NCBI GenBank assembly: GCA_905214725.1
Contig: CAJMNH010000019.1
Coordinates: forward strand, 1 to 27,276
Reading direction: 5' to 3'
Origin: an uncultured bacterium
GTDB taxonomy: Bacteria > Bacteroidota > Bacteroidia > Bacteroidales > Rikenellaceae
DNA length: 27,276 nt
The notes under the pieces were generated by a model. The model was not told the origin of the DNA, did not search any database, and was given only the letters and a program-made list of their open reading frames with translations. This document shows, piece by piece, positions 23,346 to 27,276 of this stretch; the first letter of the stretch is position 1; each line of letters begins with the position of its first letter. The translations under genes were made by a program, and so were the position numbers.

Positions 23346-24914
23346 TTATCTCATTGTTGCATGTTCCACATAATCGGCCGCAGCGTCGGCCATCCGCTCA
23401 CCGTCCAGCGCCGCCGAAACGATCCCTCCGGCATAACCGGCCCCCTCGCCCGCAGGGAAAAGCCCCTGCACCTCGGGGTGCATTCCCGTCGCCGGATCGC
23501 GCGGAATGCGCACCGGCGTCGACGTACGCGACTCCACCCCCACGACAACGGCTTCGTTCGTCACGAAGCCCCGCATTCGTCTTCCGAAGGTTTGCAGCCC
23601 CGCCCGCAGGCTCTCGGCAATGAAGCGCGGCATCCACTCGTCGAGCCGCGACGGCGTGATCCCCGGGATGTAGGAGGTCGCGGGCAGCGCCCTGCTCGGC
23701 CGTCCCGCCACAAAATCAGCCACACGTTGCGCCGGCGCGATCTGTGCCGTGCCGCCGCGCTGTCGAGCGGCCTCTTCGAAAAGCTGCTGGAACCGCAGTC
23801 CCGCCAATTCTCCCCACTCGCCGCGCAGATGGGCGAAATCATCGGGGCGCACCTCGGTGACCAATCCCGAATTGGCGTACGGCGAATTGCGCTGCGAAGG
23901 CGACATGCCGTTGACCACCGACTGCGCGGCATCGGTCATGGCCGGCACGATGAATCCGCCCGGACACATGCAGAACGAGTAGACGCCCCGTCCGCCTTCC
24001 TGACTCACCAGCGAATAGGAGGCCGCCGGAAGGTATTCGCCCCGTTCGGGAGAGTGGTATTGGATCGAATCGATCAGTGTCTGCGGATGCTCGATGCGCA
24101 CCCCCATAGCAAAGGGTTTCGCCTCGACGCGGACACCGTCCGCATACAACGATTCATAAATATCGCGCGCCGAATGACCCGTGGCCAGTATCACGGCCGC
24201 CCCTTCGATCCGGCAGTCGGCGCAGTGCACGCCGACAATTCGTCCGTCGCGCAGATCGAATCCCGTCACACGGCTTCCGAAGCGGATCACGCCGCCCGCC
24301 GCCTCGATCGTCTCGCGGATGTTGGAAATGATGCGCGGCAGCTTGTCTGTCCCGATATGAGGATGCGCCTCGTAGAGAATCTCCTCCGAAGCACCATGAA
24401 AAACGAGTGTCTGCAACGCCTTGTGGTAATCGCCGCGCTTCTTGCTGCGCGTGAAGAGCTTGCCGTCGGAGAAAGTTCCGGCGCCGCCTTCGCCGAAGGC
24501 GTAGTTCGAGTCGGGATCGACCGCGCCGTTGCGGTTGATCTGCGCGATGTCGCGCTTGCGCTCCGGCACCCGTTTGCCGCGTTCGAGCACGATCGGCTTA
24601 TACCCCCGCTCGATCAACCGCAGTGCGGCGAACAACCCCGCCGGACCGGAACCGACCACCACCACCTCGGTGCGATGGCCGACCTGCGGATAGTCGAAAT
24701 GCACCGGAGCCGGTTGCGGCTCGCTGTCGGCGTACACCTCGAGCGTAAGATACACTTTCGCCTGCCGCTGCCGTGCGTCGATCGAACGTTTGACCACCCG
24801 CAGCAACGCGATATTCCGCTCGGCAACGCCCGCAGCGCGGGCCGCCAGCGGTGTATAACGACGTGCGTCGGCAGCCTCTTCGGGCTTGAGTGTCAGGACA
24901 ACGGTCTGCGGCAT
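23346..24914 (-). CDS. FAD-dependent dehydrogenase (COG2509-like)
   Basis: The 522-residue protein has a short N-terminal domain (about 1-80), then the dinucleotide-binding strand EVVVVGSGPAGLFAALRLIE with GSGPAG at 88-93, followed by VLERG. NYAFGEGGAGTFSDGKLFTR is a hallmark of the COG2509 group of uncharacterised FAD-dependent dehydrogenases, as are VYSFCMCPGGFIVPA and the C-terminal GLFPAGEGAGYAGGIVSAALDG that closes the FAD site. The substrate is unknown. I place the start at the ATG at 24914 because a -7 box TATCTTTG lies at 24938-24945, inside the longer frame that would begin at 24989. It is the first gene of an operon with two glycosyltransferase-like genes. Confidence 0.9.
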   Translation of the reverse strand: MPQTVVLTLKPEEAADARRYTPLAARAAGVAERNIALLRVVKRSIDARQRQAKVYLTLEVYADSEPQPAPVHFDYPQVGHRTEVVVVGSGPAGLFAALRLIERGYKPIVLERGKRVPERKRDIAQINRNGAVDPDSNYAFGEGGAGTFSDGKLFTRSKKRGDYHKALQTLVFHGASEEILYEAHPHIGTDKLPRIISNIRETIEAAGGVIRFGSRVTGFDLRDGRIVGVHCADCRIEGAAVILATGHSARDIYESLYADGVRVEAKPFAMGVRIEHPQTLIDSIQYHSPERGEYLPAASYSLVSQEGGRGVYSFCMCPGGFIVPAMTDAAQSVVNGMSPSQRNSPYANSGLVTEVRPDDFAHLRGEWGELAGLRFQQLFEEAARQRGGTAQIAPAQRVADFVAGRPSRALPATSYIPGITPSRLDEWMPRFIAESLRAGLQTFGRRMRGFVTNEAVVVGVESRTSTPVRIPRDPATGMHPEVQGLFPAGEGAGYAGGIVSAALDGERMADAAADYVEHATMR

Positions 24915-24937
24915 AGGCGTATCGGAATAAACCGCAA

Positions 24938-24945
24938 CAAAGATA
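24938..24945 (-). promoter_or_regulatory. -7 promoter box for the FAD dehydrogenase-glycosyltransferase operon
   Basis: The minus strand reads TATCTTTG, 24 bases before the chosen ATG. The -33 region is weak. Confidence 0.6.
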
Positions 24946-25152
24946 ACGTTTTTTTGCGCATCAGCCACCGCCACGGGAGGGATTTCCAAGGCCGACAGGC
25001 AGGATTTTCAGAACCGCCGCCGGACGCTTCATTCCGTCTCCGCGGAATCTTCATGCCCGCGCCGCCGCATTTCCAGCTCCATCCTCGCCGCATTTCATTC
25101 CCGAAGCCATTTACTCGGCGGAACCTACGGTTGCGAATTGAAAAATTTTGGC

Positions 25153-25306
25153 TATCTTTGACCGCGCCTTAGATACTTCGTCTCGGCAAAATGCAACTGA
25201 AATTCGCTTTTGCGCTCGGCTTATTCGTACTTTGGCTGCGCCTTAGATACTTCGCCTCGGCAATTGCAAATAAATTTGCATTGCGCTCGGCTTATTCGTA
25301 TCTTTG
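25153..25306 (+). repeat. Interspersed hairpin element, copies B and C in tandem
   Basis: Two units with a 74-base period share GCGCCTTAGATACTTCG, CTCGGCA, then TGCGCTCGGCTTATTCGTA. The cores differ but each forms a hairpin with one bulged T. B: GCAAAATGC (25186-25194) with GCTTTTGC (25206-25213). C: GCAATTGCAAAT (25260-25271) with ATTTGCATTGC (25274-25284). A -7-like box precedes B (TATCTTTG, 25153), lies between B and C (TACTTTG) and follows C (TATCTTTG, 25299). The stretch from 24990 to 25152 holds no gene. Confidence 0.8.
25275..25306 (+). promoter_or_regulatory. Promoter of tRNA-Leu, formed by repeat copy C
   Basis: TTTG (25275-25278), a 20-base spacer and TATCTTTG (25299-25306), nine bases before the tRNA 5' end. 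The -33 box falls inside the right arm of the copy C hairpin. Confidence 0.7.
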
Positions 25307-25315
25307 TCCTACCAT

Positions 25316-25397
25316 GCGGGTATGGTGGAATTGGTAGACACGTCAGACTTAGGATCTGATGCTTCACGGCGTGGGGGTTCGAGTCCCTTTATCCGCA
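25316..25397 (+). tRNA. tRNA-Leu, anticodon UAG
   Basis: The acceptor stem GCGGGTA pairs with TATCCGC (one G-U). The D-arm contains GGTGGAATTGGTAGACAC. The anticodon stem TCAGA/TCTGA (25343-25347 and 25355-25359) encloses loop CTTAGGA with anticodon TAG at 25350-25352. A variable arm typical of class II tRNAs (TGCTTCACGGCGT) precedes the T-arm GGGGGTTCGAGTCCCTT. Discriminator A73 is as in leucine tRNAs. CCA is not encoded. Confidence 0.97.
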
Positions 25398-25398
25398 C

Positions 25399-25430
25399 AA
25401 AGGAGCCTTTTCGAAAGGCTCCTTTTTTGT
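25399..25430 (+). terminator. Intrinsic terminator of tRNA-Leu
   Basis: AAAGGAGCCTTT, loop TCG, AAAGGCTCCTTT and a T6 tract begin two bases after the tRNA. This is a strong intrinsic terminator. Confidence 0.92.
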
Positions 25431-25450
25431 TGCCCGTTCGGTGCAAATAA

Positions 25451-25600
25451 GCGCAAAAAACTTGTATATCACCGTTTTGTAATATATTCGACAGATTCTC
25501 TGAACCGGAAGCCGAAAACACTTCGCGGCAAACTCCCGGGAAGCACGAAAGGGAGCAGAGCCGTGAACTTTACGAACTGTGGTCGCACGAGGGCGAATAA
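25451..25600 (+). other. Startless short open frame, possible gene remnant
   Basis: Frame 2 is open for 49 codons up to TAA at 25598, without an ATG, GTG or TTG at a sensible place. Its last part reads KHEREQSRELYELWSHEGE, which looks like a charged helical C-terminus rather than random translation. It could be the tail of a decayed gene next to the tRNA. Otherwise the 25431-25640 gap shows nothing recognisable. Confidence 0.2.
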
Positions 25601-25643
25601 TACCGGACCAGTTATCGTCTGCTTGCCATAGTGGTAAAATGAT

Positions 25644-25651
25644 TATCTTTG
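25644..25651 (+). promoter_or_regulatory. -7 promoter box for the helicase gene
   Basis: TATCTTTG, exact TAnnTTTG match, 43 bases before the ATG at 25695. A TTG lies 18 bases upstream of the box (25623-25625). Confidence 0.6.
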
Positions 25652-25694
25652 TGAGGGTAAAGCGGTTTGTAATTACCGATAAACGACCTGAACG

Positions 25695-27276
25695 ATGACC
25701 GACAGACTGATTTTCGTACACGACAAGCGACGCGATGCCTATGTCGACAAGACGTCGGAGATCGTCGGGCTGCGACCGGCTGGAGCGTATGTGGATGTCG
25801 ATTACGGCGCGGCACGGGTATTCCGCTATCGCAAGGAGCATGTAGTCTGCTATCCCCTGCTCGCCACACGCCAGCAGGTACGCATCTACAAGGACGGGAC
25901 GTTGCAGGAGCAGTACGATACGCTGTTCGACTACGGGAAATATGTCCGGCTGGGCGCAGGAGAAGGCTTGCGTTCGCCGGCGATCGAGAAGTCGCGGATC
26001 GAAGCGGTCGATGCCCAGTCGCTCCCCGCAGACAAAGAGCGGCTGCTTTCCTATTTCACGGAGGTTCTCGCAGCCAAAGCCTCTCTGGAGTCGGAGACCG
26101 ATACGGAGGCCGCAGAAGAGGCTCCCGAAGGGGAGAAGAAAAGTTCGATCGCCGCCCTGCTCGCCGAAACGATGCAGCGCATCGATCCGCAGGATCCCCG
26201 TACGGCGCTGTATGCCTATCTGAACGGGCGGACGGCGGCGTGCGATGTCGACAACGTGGCCCTCGTCTATCCCTTCGGCTGCAACGCCAGCCAGAAACTC
26301 GCCGTGCAGCGGGCGCTGGGCAATCGGGTGAGCGTGGTAGAGGGACCTCCCGGCACGGGAAAAACGCAGACGATTCTGAACATCGTCGCCAATCTGCTGA
26401 TGCAGGGAAAAACCGTCGGTGTCGTGTCCAACAACAATGCGGCGGTGGACAACGTGCGCGACAAACTGTCGAAATACGAATACGGAGCGTTGATGGCCGA
26501 GCTGGGAAACCGGACCAGACGGCAGGCCTTTTTCGCGGACAAACAGCAGGATTTCGTGCCTGACCCTGCATGGCGGTTGTCGGCGGAGGAGCGCGCGGCC
26601 CAGCGAATCCGGCTGGGCGAGCTGTCGGCGGCCATAGACGAACTTTTCCGCGTCAACGCGGAGCTGGCCGACCTGCGGACGAAACGCTCCTATGCCCAAT
26701 GCGAATACCGTCATCTGCTGTGGGAACAACCGCTGGACGAAGCGCGGATGCAGAGCGTCGACCGCTGTTTCTTCCGGTCGATCGACAGCCGTCGGGCACT
26801 GTCGTTCCGTCATCTCGTTACCGAGAGGTGGCAGGGCGGAAGGCCGTCGCTCGCTTTGCAGGCCGGACTGCTGTTCCGGTGCGGCGCATGGCCCAGGAAG
26901 CGGCTGTTCGCGGATGCGGAGCTGCTGTCCGCCTATGCCGATCACAAATTCTACGAAACCTATATCGCCGAGCTTTCTGCCCGCATCGCCCAGCTCGGGA
27001 CGCCGTCCGACGAGCAACGTGCGAAGAACCTGATCGAGGCGTACGGGGAGGTGTCGAAAGCGTTGTTCCGCGATATGCTCTACCGCAAATACGAACGGCT
27101 GAACGAAGCGCGGCAGGAGGAGCGGTCCCCGTTCACGATGCAGAACTATCGGACGCATTTCCGCTCCTTCGCCGAACGCTATCCGGTCGTGCTGAGTACG
27201 ACCCATTCGCTGTGCGTTTCAATCGGCGCGGGGCACCTGCTCGACTATGTCATCATCGACGAGTCGTCGCAGGTCG
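25695..27276 (+). CDS. Superfamily 1 DNA/RNA helicase, Upf1-like (AAA_11), 3' partial
   Basis: The frame is open from ATG 25695 (a stop lies two codons upstream) to the window edge, 527 complete codons. It starts MTDRLIFVHDKRRDAYVDK, a family-specific N-terminal domain of about 200 residues. NASQKLAVQRAL (Q motif region) leads to Walker A GPPGTGKT at 217-224 and motif Ia VVSNNNAAVDNVRDKL. Walker B/motif II is VIIDESSQ with Asp522-Glu523. About 300 residues separate motifs I and II, with a charged, probably helical stretch (SAEERAAQRIRLGELSAAID). Motifs III-VI and any C-terminal nuclease lie outside the window. Role: ATP-driven nucleic acid unwinding, target unknown. The strand opposite has a 605-residue open frame, rejected as a shadow. 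Confidence 0.9.
   Translation, partial: MTDRLIFVHDKRRDAYVDKTSEIVGLRPAGAYVDVDYGAARVFRYRKEHVVCYPLLATRQQVRIYKDGTLQEQYDTLFDYGKYVRLGAGEGLRSPAIEKSRIEAVDAQSLPADKERLLSYFTEVLAAKASLESETDTEAAEEAPEGEKKSSIAALLAETMQRIDPQDPRTALYAYLNGRTAACDVDNVALVYPFGCNASQKLAVQRALGNRVSVVEGPPGTGKTQTILNIVANLLMQGKTVGVVSNNNAAVDNVRDKLSKYEYGALMAELGNRTRRQAFFADKQQDFVPDPAWRLSAEERAAQRIRLGELSAAIDELFRVNAELADLRTKRSYAQCEYRHLLWEQPLDEARMQSVDRCFFRSIDSRRALSFRHLVTERWQGGRPSLALQAGLLFRCGAWPRKRLFADAELLSAYADHKFYETYIAELSARIAQLGTPSDEQRAKNLIEAYGEVSKALFRDMLYRKYERLNEARQEERSPFTMQNYRTHFRSFAERYPVVLSTTHSLCVSIGAGHLLDYVIIDESSQV

Noticed and set aside
24915..24989. N-terminal extension of the FAD dehydrogenase from an upstream ATG
   Set aside because: A consensus -7 box lies inside this stretch and conservation-like sequence begins at MPQTVVLTLKPEEA.
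25389..27206. 605-residue minus-strand open frame opposite the helicase
   Set aside because: The plus strand carries Walker A, motif Ia and DESSQ in one uninterrupted frame; the antisense frame also runs through the tRNA terminator and has no motifs.

Overview
The window looks like chromosomal DNA of a GC-rich member of the Bacteroidales, most like Alistipes or another Rikenellaceae. The evidence is: promoters of the Bacteroidota type (-7 TAnnTTTG, sometimes with a TTG-containing -33 box about 20 bases upstream) in front of most transcription units; start codons without clear Shine-Dalgarno sequences; Bacteroidota-specific families (DUF4270, DUF3098, a secreted C1B peptidase, a YfhO membrane protein); and a high-GC codon bias that opens long false ORFs opposite real genes. 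The genus is an inference. I see no phage, plasmid, insertion sequence or CRISPR array.

Layout. 1-1.0 kb: 3' part of a gene with a PEGA-like N-terminal region and a DUF1566/FISUMP-like C-terminus. 1.06-2.1 kb: a nitroreductase divergent from rnpB (RNase P RNA) and its terminator. 2.2-5.7 kb: secreted papain-like peptidase and topA, both minus strand. 6.0-8.4 kb: a DUF4270 lipoprotein overlapping a short, degenerate starch-synthase-like protein. 8.5-15.2 kb: a minus-strand cluster, in transcription order YfhO - ftsX - DUF3098 - uppP - truB - queA, mixing envelope biogenesis with tRNA modification and interrupted between ftsX and DUF3098 by a tandem noncoding repeat. 15.3-17.7 kb: plus-strand polyprenyl diphosphate synthase and an FHS-family sugar permease. 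17.7-18.9 kb: a membrane acyltransferase. 19.9-24.9 kb: two convergent glycosyltransferase units, the minus-strand one headed by an FAD-dependent dehydrogenase. 25.3 kb: tRNA-Leu(UAG). 25.7 kb to the right edge: a superfamily 1 helicase cut by the window end.

Many genes relate to the envelope: prenyl chain synthesis, lipid carrier recycling (UppP), glycosyltransferases, an acyltransferase, FtsX, YfhO and lipoproteins. The glycosyltransferases plus acyltransferase may build a surface glycan, but no substrate can be read from sequence.

The most unusual signals are noncoding. (1) At 19.27-19.75 kb two apparent small-RNA genes lie in tandem on the minus strand. They share a nearly identical promoter and 5' leader of about 43 nt but have unrelated 3' hairpin bodies, each ending in a U-tract. 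(2) A short interspersed element occurs once at 15.30 kb and twice in tandem at 25.16-25.31 kb. Its conserved flanks surround a variable core that in all three copies still folds into a hairpin with a single-base bulge, and its right end merges into a -7 promoter box. (3) A roughly 137-bp tandem repeat with two nested hairpins sits inside the ftsX-uppP gene cluster.
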